This document shows positions 8,381-16,767 of a stretch of 55,776 nt of DNA, piece by piece (the stretch's first letter is position 1; each line of letters starts with the position of its first letter). The position numbers were made by a program, and so were the translations under genes. Below the pieces are notes generated by a model. It saw only the letters and a list, made by a program, of their open reading frames with translations. It made no database searches and was not told where the DNA came from. Source of the stretch: an uncultured Bacteroidales bacterium (GTDB lineage Bacteria; Bacteroidota; Bacteroidia; Bacteroidales; Paludibacteraceae); contig ONEZ01000014.1 in assembly GCA_900316995.1 (NCBI GenBank), positions 1 to 55,776 of the forward strand, written 5' to 3'.

Positions 8381-9202
8381 ATGGCTGTTACAATAGCTGA
8401 TATAGCTAAGCTCCGCAAGATGACAGGAGCTGGCATGATGGACTGCAAGAATGCTCTTGCAGAGGCCAATAATGATTTTGAGAAGGCTATAGAGCTTATC
8501 CGCAAGCGTGGACAGGCTATAGCTGCAAAGCGCTCTGACCGTGAGGCTTCAGAGGGTTGCGTGCTTGCTGCCAGCAAAGACGGTTTTGCTGCTATAGTTG
8601 GTATTAAGTGCGAGACAGACTTTGTGGCTAAGAACGCTGATTTCATAGCTCTCACACAGAAGGTTCTTGACGCAGCTATGGCTGAGAAACCTGCTGATTT
8701 GGAGGCTCTTAAGAATGTAAAGATAAACGGTCGCACTGTTGCTGAGCTTATTACAGAGCAGAGCGGTATTACCGGTGAGAAGATGGAGCTTGGTGCATAC
8801 GAGTTTGTACAGGGTCCTGCCACCGAGGCTTATATTCACAATGGTAACAAACTTGCCACTGTTGTTGCATTTACTGAGAATGCAGAACATCAGGTTCTCC
8901 GCGATGTTGCAATGCAGGTTGCCGCTATGAGCCCTATCTCTGTTGACCGTGACTCTGTTCCTGCTGACGTTGTGGCTAAGGAGCTTGAGATTGGTAAGGA
9001 GAAGGCTCGTGAAGAGGGCAAGCCAGAGGCTATTCTTGACAAGATTGCTCAAGGCCGTCTTAACAAGTTCTTCCAGGAGAGCACTCTTATGGAGCAGGCT
9101 TTCATTAAAGATGCTAAGATGAGCGTTAAGCAGTACCTGCAGGAGGCTTCTAAGACTCTTAAAGCTACAGCATTCAAGCGCTTCACCCTAAATCAGGAGT
9201 AA
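8381..9202 (+). CDS. tsf: elongation factor Ts
   Basis: 273 residues. EF-Ts is the guanine-nucleotide exchange factor of EF-Tu. The N-terminal UBA-like domain (ADIAKLRKMTGAGMMDCKNA) and the TDFVAKN exchange motif are present, in KCETDFVAKNADF. The C-terminal part PEAILDKIAQGRLNKFFQES matches the family end. It follows rpsB as usual. Its downstream region holds a very strong hairpin terminator. Confidence 0.97.
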   Translation: MAVTIADIAKLRKMTGAGMMDCKNALAEANNDFEKAIELIRKRGQAIAAKRSDREASEGCVLAASKDGFAAIVGIKCETDFVAKNADFIALTQKVLDAAMAEKPADLEALKNVKINGRTVAELITEQSGITGEKMELGAYEFVQGPATEAYIHNGNKLATVVAFTENAEHQVLRDVAMQVAAMSPISVDRDSVPADVVAKELEIGKEKAREEGKPEAILDKIAQGRLNKFFQESTLMEQAFIKDAKMSVKQYLQEASKTLKATAFKRFTLNQE

Positions 9203-9213
9203 GTAATTAGTAA

Positions 9214-9281
9214 ATATTCTTTATATGCGAGCCCCCGCAACGGCATTAGCCTTGCGGGGGCTTTACGCATATAAAGAATAT
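9214..9281. terminator. long hairpin terminator after tsf
   Basis: Inverted repeat of 26 paired bases: outer arms ATATTCTTTATATGCG (9214-9229) and CGCATATAAAGAATAT (9266-9281), inner arms GCCCCCGCAA (9231-9240) and TTGCGGGGGC (9252-9261), with a small bulge. The inner part and right flank recur at about 9364-9418 (GAGCCCCCGC, then GCGGGGGCTTTACGCATATAA). Confidence 0.85.
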
Positions 9282-9463
9282 GTTCCTTCTTTAATGGGGC
9301 TGCGCCCCTTTTCGTGCTTTGCACGGAGCCCAGAAGCGCTCTTGTCACTTCGTTCCTTATTCTCGAGCCCCCGCCCCGCAACGGCGTAAAGCCTTGCGGG
9401 GGCTTTACGCATATAATTCTAATAAATGTCAACCGTCAACCGTCAACTGTCAACTTTTTTTAC

Positions 9464-9471
9464 TATCTTTG
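9464..9471 (+). promoter_or_regulatory. -7 box of the fumarase gene
   Basis: TATCTTTG is a perfect TAnnTTTG. No TTTG stands 19-20 bases upstream; that spot is taken up by the GTCAAC repeats. About 25 bases separate it from the ATG. Confidence 0.55.
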
Positions 9472-9496
9472 AAAGTTCAAATACTACAAAAACAAT

Positions 9497-11113
9497 ATGG
9501 CTACAGAGTTTCATTATCAGGCTCCTTTCCCACTTGGAGAGGACACTACAGAGTACTATCTGCTTACAAAAGACTATGTTTCAGTAAGCGAGTTTGAGGG
9601 CAAACCTATCCTTAAGATTGAGAAGGAGGCCCTTACAGCTATGGCTAACGCCGCGTTCCGTGATGTGTCTTTTCTTTTACGCCGCTCCCATAATGAGCAG
9701 GTTGCTAAGATTTTAAGTGACCCGGAGGCTTCTGAGAATGACAAATATGTGGCTCTTACTTTCCTGCGTAACGCCGATGTGGCGTCAAAAGGCAAGCTGC
9801 CTCTCTGCCAGGATACCGGTACTGCTATTATTCATGGTGAAAAAGGGCAGCAGGTATGGACAGGATACTGTGATGAGGAGGCTCTTAGCCTTGGAGTGTT
9901 CAAAACATATACGGAGGAGAACCTACGTTATTCACAGAACGCTCCTCTTGATATGTATAATGAGGTTAACACTAAGTGTAACCTTCCTGCCCAGATAGAC
10001 ATTGAGGCTACAGAGGGTATGGAGTATAAATTCCTTTGTGTTACAAAGGGTGGTGGCAGCGCAAATAAAACATATCTGTATCAGGAGACAAAGGCGCTTC
10101 TTAATCCAGACACTCTGCTTCCTTTCCTTGTTTCAAAGATGAAGACCTTGGGTACTGCCGCTTGTCCGCCGTATCACATTGCGTTTGTAATTGGCGGTAC
10201 TTCTGCTGAAAAGAATCTGCTTACTGTAAAATTAGCATCCACCCATTATTATGATAATCTGCCTACATCGGGTAATGAGTACGGCCGTGCCTTCCGCGAT
10301 GTTGAACTTGAGAAGCAGGTGCTTGAAGAGGCCTATAAGATTGGTCTTGGGGCGCAGTTTGGCGGTAAGTATATGGCTCACGATGTGCGCATCATCAGGC
10401 TCCCACGTCATGGAGCTTCGTGTCCTGTTGGTTTAGGAGTGAGTTGCTCGGCAGACCGTAACATTAAGTGTAAGATTAATAAAGACGGAATATGGATTGA
10501 GAAGATGGATGATAATCCGTCATCACTGATTCCTGAGGCTTTGCGTAATGCAGGTGAGGGTGATGCTGTTAAGATAGACCTGAACCAGCCTATGTCTGAA
10601 ATCCTAAAGGTTCTTGACAAGTATCCTGTTTCCACACGTCTCTCTCTCAATGGAACTATTATAGTTGGCCGTGATATAGCTCACGCCAAACTAAAAGAGC
10701 GTCTTGACCGTGGTGAAGGTCTGCCTCAGTACATCAAAGACCATCCAATCTATTACGCTGGTCCTGCTAAAACTCCAGCCGGAATGGCTTGTGGCAGTAT
10801 GGGTCCAACCACGGCAGGCCGTATGGATCCATACGTTGATCTGTTCCAGTCAAACGGTGGTAGCATGATTATGCTTGCCAAGGGTAACCGCAGCCAGCAG
10901 GTTACTGACGCTTGTAAGAAGCATGGTGGTTTCTATCTTGGCTCTATAGGCGGTCCTGCCGCTATTCTTGCTCAGAATAACATTAAGAGTATTGAGTGTG
11001 TGGAGTATCCTGAGCTTGGCATGGAGGCTATATGGAAGATTGAGGTTGAGAACTTCCCAGCGTTCATCCTCGTGGATAATAAGGGAAATGATTTCTTTAA
11101 AACATTGAAATAA
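9497..11113 (+). CDS. class I (iron-sulfur, oxygen-sensitive type) fumarate hydratase
   Basis: 538 residues, the full length of the single-chain class I fumarases of E. coli FumA/FumB type. It interconverts fumarate and malate using a 4Fe-4S cluster. Visible family blocks: [21 protein letters not shown], with a cluster-ligand cysteine, in the N-terminal alpha-domain; [33 protein letters not shown] with another cysteine; and in the C-terminal beta-domain [20 protein letters not shown]. In a fermenting Bacteroidales cell it feeds the reductive branch to succinate. Monocistronic by spacing: strong hairpins lie on both sides. Confidence 0.95.
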   Translation: MATEFHYQAPFPLGEDTTEYYLLTKDYVSVSEFEGKPILKIEKEALTAMANAAFRDVSFLLRRSHNEQVAKILSDPEASENDKYVALTFLRNADVASKGKLPLCQDTGTAIIHGEKGQQVWTGYCDEEALSLGVFKTYTEENLRYSQNAPLDMYNEVNTKCNLPAQIDIEATEGMEYKFLCVTKGGGSANKTYLYQETKALLNPDTLLPFLVSKMKTLGTAACPPYHIAFVIGGTSAEKNLLTVKLASTHYYDNLPTSGNEYGRAFRDVELEKQVLEEAYKIGLGAQFGGKYMAHDVRIIRLPRHGASCPVGLGVSCSADRNIKCKINKDGIWIEKMDDNPSSLIPEALRNAGEGDAVKIDLNQPMSEILKVLDKYPVSTRLSLNGTIIVGRDIAHAKLKERLDRGEGLPQYIKDHPIYYAGPAKTPAGMACGSMGPTTAGRMDPYVDLFQSNGGSMIMLAKGNRSQQVTDACKKHGGFYLGSIGGPAAILAQNNIKSIECVEYPELGMEAIWKIEVENFPAFILVDNKGNDFFKTLK

Positions 11114-11118
11114 TTTTC

Positions 11119-11227
11119 GTGGAACATCTATTGCATAAGTAAGCCTCTCCACCCACGGAGAGGTACAGTGGGAGGGCCGAAGCCCCTTACAAAGGGGCTG
11201 AGTCTTACGTTGTAATAGATGTTCCAC
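11119..11227. terminator. multibranched hairpin between fumarase and tsaE
   Basis: Outer stem GTGGAACATCTATT (11119-11132) with AATAGATGTTCCAC (11214-11227), a perfect 14 bp. It encloses two inner hairpins: CCTCTCC/GGAGAGG (11144-11163) and AGCCCCTT/AAGGGGCT (11181-11199). The shape resembles a four-way junction more than a plain terminator. Its right arm is related to the hairpin at 11635-11679. Confidence 0.7.
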
Positions 11228-11237
11228 AAAACTATTT

Positions 11238-11642
11238 ATGAAGTTTACATTCGAAAACATAGATAAAGCGGCATCGGAGTTCCTGAAGGAGCTCGGCGAC
11301 AGGAAGATAGTGGCTTTCTACGGCTCCATGGGAGCTGGGAAAACCACCTTCATTAAGGCTATATGTGATGTTCTGGGTGTTACAGACACTGTGAACAGTC
11401 CCACGTTTGCCATTGTGAATGAGTATCTTGCTGCAAGTGGTGAGAGTGTATATCATTTTGACTTTTACCGCATTAAGAAGATAGAGGAGGCGTACGATTT
11501 TGGCTATGAGGATTACTTCTACAGCGGGAACCTTTGCCTTATAGAGTGGCCGGAACTTATTGAGGAGCTTCTGCCTGAGGATACTGTCAGAGTTAAGATT
11601 GAGGAGGTTGATGAAGGAGAAAGACTTTTAACCCTAATCTGA
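11238..11642 (+). CDS. tsaE: tRNA threonylcarbamoyladenosine biosynthesis ATPase TsaE
   Basis: 134 residues. TsaE is the small P-loop ATPase that works with TsaB, TsaC and TsaD to make t6A at position 37 of ANN-decoding tRNAs. The Walker A motif GSMGAGKTT spans residues 29-37; the switch-like NSPTFAIVNEY and the Walker B-like LCLIEWPELI with the conserved E-W follow. Length is normal. Its TGA stop falls in the left arm of a hairpin shared with the convergent folate cyclo-ligase gene. Confidence 0.93.
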   Translation: MKFTFENIDKAASEFLKELGDRKIVAFYGSMGAGKTTFIKAICDVLGVTDTVNSPTFAIVNEYLAASGESVYHFDFYRIKKIEEAYDFGYEDYFYSGNLCLIEWPELIEELLPEDTVRVKIEEVDEGERLLTLI

Positions 11643-11679
11643 ACAGCTTCGGCCTACGTTGTAAGGGATGTTCAGATTA
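11635..11679. terminator. bidirectional hairpin containing both convergent stop codons
   Basis: Perfect arms TAATCTGAACA (11635-11645) and TGTTCAGATTA (11669-11679). The tsaE stop and the cyclo-ligase stop both lie within the arms. The interior TACGTTGTAAGGGATGTTCA matches 17 of 20 bases of the sequence at 11208-11227. Confidence 0.65.
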
Positions 11680-12213
11680 AAGGGGTAGAACCTTATCCAT
11701 TAGAACATCATGCGGCTCATGGAGCGCAGCAATAAGGGGTGTGATTTGCACAGCAAAGCACACCCCTGTTTTATGTGCGCTTGTGGTCTTTAACAGACGG
11801 TCATAGTAGCCCTTGCCTCGTCCAAGACGGTGCCCGTCTCTACTGAACGCCACACCTGGCACTATTACATAGTCAATGCTCTCAGGGGCTGTGTAGTCTG
11901 AACCTACTGGTTCGCCAATGCCGTAGGCACCTGTTTTCTGTTCATCAGTGTATGGGAGTATCTTTAAGGTGTTGTCATCAGCCACCACTGGCATGAAAAA
12001 CTGTTTCTGAGCCTTGTATTTATGGAGAATAGGCAGGACATCAATCTCGTCTGGCAACGGATTGTAGATGAGCACACGCTGAGCGCTCTGGAAGTTGGGC
12101 TCTTCTGCTATGAGCCGCAACAGCCTCTCTGCCTCGCACCGCCTCTGCTCAGCACTCAGCTCCCGCACAAGCGATTTGATCTGTTTCCTTATATCTGACT
12201 TACTTTTATTCAT
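11677..12213 (-). CDS. 5-formyltetrahydrofolate cyclo-ligase
   Basis: 178 residues. It converts 5-formyl-THF to 5,10-methenyl-THF with ATP, recycling a folate storage form. The N-terminal KSDIRKQIKSLVRELS, the YNPLPDEIDVLP segment and the family signature VIVPGVAFSRDGHRLGRGKGYYDRLL (D-x-x-G-x-R-L-G-x-G-x-G-Y-Y-D) are clear. Between the stop of topoisomerase IV A and this gene lies a repeat-filled spacer at 12214-12358. Confidence 0.93.
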   Translation of the reverse strand: MNKSKSDIRKQIKSLVRELSAEQRRCEAERLLRLIAEEPNFQSAQRVLIYNPLPDEIDVLPILHKYKAQKQFFMPVVADDNTLKILPYTDEQKTGAYGIGEPVGSDYTAPESIDYVIVPGVAFSRDGHRLGRGKGYYDRLLKTTSAHKTGVCFAVQITPLIAALHEPHDVLMDKVLPL

Positions 12214-12220
12214 AATTTAT

Positions 12221-12255
12221 TGGTGAATCGGTCAATCGGTTAATCGGTTAATTAT
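12221..12255. repeat. CGGTTAAT-type intergenic repeat
   Basis: Imperfect tandem words TGAATCGG, TCAATCGG, TTAATCGG, TTAAT directly upstream of the cyclo-ligase ATG. Relatives occur at 15122-15147, 16694-16765, 45796-45855, 46738-46815 and 47908-47945. Confidence 0.75.
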
Positions 12256-12293
12256 GAGATTCTTCGTTACACTACGTTCCACTCAGAATGACG
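12255..12293. repeat. dispersed CATCCTGAGCGAAACG-type repeat (reverse orientation)
   Basis: GAGATTCTTCGTTACACTAC and the following CGTTCCACTCAGAATGACG form the reverse complement of the sequence at 47869-47908 (CGTCATCCTGAGCGAAACGT then AGTTTAGCGAAGGATCTC) with a few changes. This class of short dispersed repeat is familiar from several Bacteroidota genomes. Confidence 0.65.
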
Positions 12294-12318
12294 AGATAAA
12301 GCCTCAGCATGACGTCAA

Positions 12319-12358
12319 CTCCTTAACTCCTAAACTCCTTAACTCCTAAACTCCTTAA
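12319..12358. repeat. alternating octamer CTCCTTAA / CTCCTAAA x5
   Basis: Five octamers in strict alternation, ending one base before the stop codon of the topoisomerase gene (minus strand TAG at 12361-12359). Related to the array at 7423-7454. Confidence 0.88.
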
Positions 12359-15016
12359 CTAAAAAAGATTCAACTGCCCGTCCTCATCAGGTTCTGGCGC
12401 CTCGTCAGAGTCAGAGCCCTCGGCCTCCTCCGCATCGGAGGCTGGCTCCTCAATATCATCTTCCGGGAAACGTAAAGGCTCCAGTGGCAGTATCTCCGCT
12501 ATCTCTTTTGTGCTTATACGCTTGCCCTTGGCTTTCAGACTCTTGATTCCTATAAACTCATCTGCGTCAATAATTTGAGGCTCACTCTCCGCATCGGCGC
12601 CGCCAAAGCGAACCTCTATGCGGGCGTAGTAGTCATCAAGCAGCAACAGCATGCGGCTGTGTGGGTTCTCACCAAGGAAACTGACCTCCTTTTTGCTCTC
12701 CTCAATGGGGAAGCGTTTGAGGTAAGGGAACTTCTGGTCCGCATCATAGAGCGCCACAGTCCATATCTTCTCAGGGTCAAACTTCTCTACGCGCAGTACA
12801 TCGTCAGCGAAGTGTGTTGTGAGGTCAAACGATAGGTTCTGGTAGGTGCCTCGCTTGGTTATCATCAGTATGGTGTCATCAGACTCAAACTCGCCAAGCA
12901 GTGTGCCTCTGCCGTCATAGTTAAGGCGGTTTACATCGGCGTCATACCATACCTGACGGCCTCCAAGGGTTGAGACTCCTTTTTGTTTCATGTTAATTTT
13001 GAGCACGTCATTCTTTGTGAATATGTTGCCCATGCTGGCACGCCCTTTTATGGCTATATCGCTAAAGTCCTTCTCAAACACTAAGTTCTTCAGTTTTGGA
13101 CGTGGCTTGAGCCAGCACTTTACAATCTCCGCCTCGCCGTTTGGATTGGCGCTGAAATATAGAATCTTAGTGCCTGGCTTGCCTTGGGTTATGTCATATT
13201 CCTTGTCTCTGGCTGTGCCTCCGGCTGCAAAACGTTTGATGTATGATATGCCGTTCTTTCCGTCGCGATAAATAACATTGTATATGGTGCGGTTGTCCCC
13301 TTTTTTGAATACGCCTGTCCAGAGTACGTTCTTGCCCACATATACTTTATCCTGCACCTTTATCACCTTGAACTTTCCGTCACGATAGAATATTATTATG
13401 TCATCTACGCTGGAGCAGTTGCATACAAACTCGTCATGCTTGAGACTTGTGCCTATGAAGCCCTCCTCTTTGTTTATGTAGAGTTTCTCATTGGCGTCTG
13501 CCACTTTGGTTATCTCTATATTGTCAAAGTTACGTATCTCTGTACGGCGTGGGTAGCGCTCTCCGTACTTCTCTTTCAGGTGCTCAAACCACTCTATGGT
13601 GTATTCTGTTATATGCTCCTTATTATAGCGTACATTCTTTAGCTCATCCTGGAGTGCCGCCAACGCTTTGTCGGCTGCATCGGAGTTAAAGCGCAGAATG
13701 CGTTTCATCTTGATTTCAAGAAGGCGGAGTATGTCCTCTTCCTCCACTGGACGTATGAATTTGGCTGTGAACGGCTCCAAACGGCGGGCTATGTGAGCCA
13801 CTGCCTCTTCATTGCTCTTGGCCTGCTCATATTCCGCATCCTTGTATATGCGCTCCTCTATGAATATGCGCTCTAATGTCATAAAGAATATGCTCTCCAG
13901 TATTTCGCTTTCACGGATTGAAAGCTCACGTTTCAGCAGCCGCATTGTGTTGTCTGCGCTAAAGCGTAGCACGTCACTTACACTTAAAAAGTGTGGCTTG
14001 GCTTCATATATTACGCAGCAGTTTGGCGATATGCTTACTTGGCAGTCTGTAAAGGCGTAGAGTGCGTCTATGGTCTTATCGCATGAGCGGCCTGGTGCCA
14101 GATGCACCACTATCTCTACGTTCTGTGCTGTGTTGTCATCCACCTTCTTAATTTGAATCTTGCCCTTCTCATTGGCTCGCAGTATGCTGTCTATCAGGCT
14201 GCCTGTGGTGGTGCCGAATGGTATCTCTGTGATGCTTAGTGTCTTATTGTCTATCTTGTTTATCTTGGCTCTTACACGTAGTTTGCCTTTGCGGCGGCCG
14301 TCCATATAGCGGCTCACATCCATGTATCCTCCTGTTGGGAAATCTGGGTAGAGGGTGAACTCCTCGCCTTTAAGATAGGCTATGGATGCGTCAAGCAGCT
14401 CGTTGAAGTTGTGAGGCATTATGGTGGTGGAGAGACCTACGCCTATACCTGTGGCTCCCTGTGCCAGTACGAGAGGAAACTTTACAGGTAGCGCCTCCGG
14501 CTCCTTGTTACGTCCGTCGTATGACAGTTTCCAGTCTGTGGTTTTGGCGTTAAAGAGCACCTCCAATGCAAATTTGGTTAGACGTGCCTCTATGTAACGG
14601 GGGGCTGCCGCACCGTCACCTGTGAGTATGTTCCCCCAGTTTCCTTGGCAGTCTATAAGCAAGTCCTGCTGGCCCAGAGTGACAAGGGCGCTGCCAATGG
14701 AGGCATCGCCGTGGGGGTGGAACTTCATAGTTTCTCCCACAATGTTAGCCACTTTGTTATACCGGCCGTCATCCATGCGTTTCATGGTGTGCAGAATACG
14801 GCGCTGTACAGGCTTGAGCCCGTCTGCCAAATGGGGCACAGCCCTCTGTAGAACTACATACGATGCGTAGTCCAGAAACCAGTTCTGGAACATTCCAGAG
14901 AGGTGGTGCTTAATGGTGGCGTTGTTTATGTCTGGAATCTTATAGTTTGAATGCGAGGTGCTTACATCGTCGTTTTCAATTATTTCATCCTGCTCTTTTA
15001 TGTCGTCGTCATTCAT
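12359..15016 (-). CDS. parC: DNA topoisomerase IV subunit A (type IIA, GyrA/ParC family)
   Basis: 885 residues. The A subunit cuts and rejoins DNA for decatenation and relaxation. The breakage-reunion domain begins near residue 40 (ASYVVLQRAVPHLADGLKPV, then QRRILHTM), with FHPHGDASIG and the catalytic tyrosine Y141 in AAAPRYIEARL. The C-terminal part has several beta-propeller-like blades but not a clear GyrA box, and it fits the second, ParC-like paralogue of Bacteroidota. The last 30 residues are acidic and end DGQLNLF, resembling a beta-clamp binding motif. It is divergent from glyS across a 141-base spacer. Confidence 0.88.
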   Translation of the reverse strand: MNDDDIKEQDEIIENDDVSTSHSNYKIPDINNATIKHHLSGMFQNWFLDYASYVVLQRAVPHLADGLKPVQRRILHTMKRMDDGRYNKVANIVGETMKFHPHGDASIGSALVTLGQQDLLIDCQGNWGNILTGDGAAAPRYIEARLTKFALEVLFNAKTTDWKLSYDGRNKEPEALPVKFPLVLAQGATGIGVGLSTTIMPHNFNELLDASIAYLKGEEFTLYPDFPTGGYMDVSRYMDGRRKGKLRVRAKINKIDNKTLSITEIPFGTTTGSLIDSILRANEKGKIQIKKVDDNTAQNVEIVVHLAPGRSCDKTIDALYAFTDCQVSISPNCCVIYEAKPHFLSVSDVLRFSADNTMRLLKRELSIRESEILESIFFMTLERIFIEERIYKDAEYEQAKSNEEAVAHIARRLEPFTAKFIRPVEEEDILRLLEIKMKRILRFNSDAADKALAALQDELKNVRYNKEHITEYTIEWFEHLKEKYGERYPRRTEIRNFDNIEITKVADANEKLYINKEEGFIGTSLKHDEFVCNCSSVDDIIIFYRDGKFKVIKVQDKVYVGKNVLWTGVFKKGDNRTIYNVIYRDGKNGISYIKRFAAGGTARDKEYDITQGKPGTKILYFSANPNGEAEIVKCWLKPRPKLKNLVFEKDFSDIAIKGRASMGNIFTKNDVLKINMKQKGVSTLGGRQVWYDADVNRLNYDGRGTLLGEFESDDTILMITKRGTYQNLSFDLTTHFADDVLRVEKFDPEKIWTVALYDADQKFPYLKRFPIEESKKEVSFLGENPHSRMLLLLDDYYARIEVRFGGADAESEPQIIDADEFIGIKSLKAKGKRISTKEIAEILPLEPLRFPEDDIEEPASDAEEAEGSDSDEAPEPDEDGQLNLF

Positions 15017-15063
15017 AGTATCAATAATTGTGCGGTTTGGGTGTAAAATTACAAAAAAAGGAC

Positions 15064-15071
15064 TAACTTTG
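15064..15071 (+). promoter_or_regulatory. -7 box of glyS
   Basis: TAACTTTG matches TAnnTTTG. A TTTG stands at 15036-15039, slightly too far (24 bases); a TGGGTG overlapping 15038-15043 gives a weaker -33. The TTGACAG repeats fall in the resulting 5' leader. Confidence 0.5.
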
Positions 15072-15089
15072 CAAATTATATTTAATTTA

Positions 15090-15147
15090 GTTGACAGTTG
15101 ACAGTTGACAGTTGACAGTTGACGAATAACCGATTCACCGATTCAAC
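15090..15147. repeat. TTGACAG x5 followed by CGATTCACCGATT words
   Basis: Five head-to-tail copies of the heptamer TTGACAG run from 15090 to 15123; the second repeat type continues to the glyS start region. Confidence 0.88.
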
Positions 15148-15157
15148 AATTAAAAAA

Positions 15158-16705
15158 ATGGCAACTCAAGAAGAAGTATTTAAGAAAATGGTGTCACACT
15201 GCAAGGAGTATGGTTTTGTTTTTCCTTCAAGTGACATATATGATGGTCTGGCCGCTGTGTATGATTACGGACAGATGGGTGTTGAACTAAAGAATAACAT
15301 TAAGAAATACTGGTGGGACAGCATGGTTCTGCTGCATGAGAACATAGTTGGTATAGACGCTGCTATTTTTATGCACCCTACCACATGGAAGGCCTCTGGT
15401 CACGTGGATGCGTTTAATGACCCTCTCATAGATAACCGTGACAGTAAAAAGCGCTACCGTGCAGATGTGCTTATTGAGGAGCAGATAGCCAAATATGATG
15501 AGAAGATTAACAAGGAGGTGGAGAAGGCTGCAAAGAAGTTTGGCGAAAGTTTTGACGCTGAACTGTTTAAGTCAACCAATCCGCGTGTTCAGGAGCATAT
15601 TCAGAAACGTGAGGCTCTTCACACCCGTTTTGCCAAGGCTCTCAATGACAATAATCTTGATGAGCTTAAGCAGATAATCCTTGATGAAGGTATAGTCTGC
15701 CCTATAAGCGGTACTAAGAACTGGACAGACGTACGCCAGTTTAACTTGATGTTCACTACAGAGATGGGTTCCACCGCTGACGGTTCCACCAAGATTTACC
15801 TGCGTCCTGAAACTGCACAGGGTATATTTGTAAACTACCTTAATGTTCAGAAGACAGGCCGTATGCGCATACCTTTTGGTATAGCCCAGATAGGCAAGGC
15901 GTTCCGTAATGAGATAGTTGCACGCCAGTTCATATTCCGTATGCGTGAGTTTGAGCAGATGGAAATGCAGTTCTTTGTGCGTCCTGGCAGTGAGATGGAG
16001 TGGTTCAAACACTGGAAAGAGTTCCGCCTGAAGTGGCATAAGGCTCTTGGTCTGGGCGACGAGAAGTACCGCTTCCATGATCATGAAAAATTAGCACACT
16101 ACGCTAACGCAGCCACTGATATTGAGTTCGAGATGCCTTTTGGCTTTAAGGAGGTTGAGGGTATTCACTCTCGTACAAACTTTGACCTTAGCCAGCACGC
16201 CAAGTACAGTGGCAAAAAGATAGAGTACTTTGACCCTGAACTTAATGAGTCATACACTCCGTATGTTATTGAGACTTCTATAGGTGTGGACCGTATGTTC
16301 CTCTCCATCATGTGCGGTTCTTACAAGGAGGAGCAGCTTGAGGGTGGTGACAGCCGTGTGGTTCTGCAACTGCCTCCGGTACTTGCTCCTGTAAAGGCTG
16401 CAATACTACCTCTTGTTAAGAAAGACGGTCTGCCGGAGAAAGCCCGTGAGATAATGAACTCTCTTAAGTTTGACTTCAAGTGTGTTTATGATGAGAAGGA
16501 TTCAATAGGCAAGCGCTATCGCCGTCAGGATGCAGTGGGTACTCCGTTCTGTATCACTGTGGATCATGACACTCTTAACGATAACTGTGTGACAGTACGT
16601 TACCGTGACTCGATGAAGCAAGACAGAGTTAAGATAGATGACCTGCATGCTCTTATTGACGCTCAGGTTAATATGAAGAATTTATTTAGAAAGTTAATCG
16701 ATTAA
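15158..16705 (+). CDS. glyS: glycine-tRNA ligase (single-chain, dimeric type)
   Basis: 515 residues of the class II alpha2-type glycyl-tRNA synthetase found in Bacteroidota, archaea and eukaryotes. Motif 2 region FGIAQIGKAFRNEIVARQFIFRMREFEQMEM and motif 3 ETSIGVDRMFLSIM are clear; the C-terminal anticodon-binding domain starts near VVLQLPPVLAPVKAAIL. The frame stays open upstream to 15119, but those 13 residues are translated repeat, so ATG 15158 (MATQEEVFKKMV) is the start. The stop codon lies inside a CGATTAA-type repeat. Confidence 0.95.
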   Translation: MATQEEVFKKMVSHCKEYGFVFPSSDIYDGLAAVYDYGQMGVELKNNIKKYWWDSMVLLHENIVGIDAAIFMHPTTWKASGHVDAFNDPLIDNRDSKKRYRADVLIEEQIAKYDEKINKEVEKAAKKFGESFDAELFKSTNPRVQEHIQKREALHTRFAKALNDNNLDELKQIILDEGIVCPISGTKNWTDVRQFNLMFTTEMGSTADGSTKIYLRPETAQGIFVNYLNVQKTGRMRIPFGIAQIGKAFRNEIVARQFIFRMREFEQMEMQFFVRPGSEMEWFKHWKEFRLKWHKALGLGDEKYRFHDHEKLAHYANAATDIEFEMPFGFKEVEGIHSRTNFDLSQHAKYSGKKIEYFDPELNESYTPYVIETSIGVDRMFLSIMCGSYKEEQLEGGDSRVVLQLPPVLAPVKAAILPLVKKDGLPEKAREIMNSLKFDFKCVYDEKDSIGKRYRRQDAVGTPFCITVDHDTLNDNCVTVRYRDSMKQDRVKIDDLHALIDAQVNMKNLFRKLID

Positions 16706-16765
16706 TCGGTTAATCGGTTAATCGACTCTTCGATTCACCGGTTCACCAGTTTACCGATTCACCTA
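16694..16765. repeat. CGATTAAT/CGGTTAAT then CGATTCACCGGTT intergenic repeat
   Basis: TTAATCGATTAATCGG repeats followed by GATTCACCGG and GTTCACC words. It starts within the last codons of glyS (supplying its TAA) and ends at the ATG of the next gene. Confidence 0.78.
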
Positions 16766-16767
16766 CC

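Larger units (their letters stand above)
9203..9496. other. gene-free stretch between tsf and fumarase with duplicated hairpin unit and heptamer repeats
   Basis: 294 bases with no gene. Left to right: the hairpin at 9214-9281; two small stem-loops (GGGGCTGCGCCCC near 9296 and CGTGCTTTGCACG near 9314); a second, altered copy of the GC-rich hairpin at 9364-9418; four GTCAAC(C/T)GT-type repeats at 9428-9455; and the fumarase -7 box TATCTTTG at 9464-9471. The repeats occupy the place where a -33 element would be expected. A minus-strand frame of 79 codons overlaps it but looks like translated repeat. Confidence 0.7.

Noticed and set aside
9193-9432. Minus-strand 79-codon frame after tsf
   Set aside because: It is made of the duplicated hairpin units; the peptide is translated repeat.
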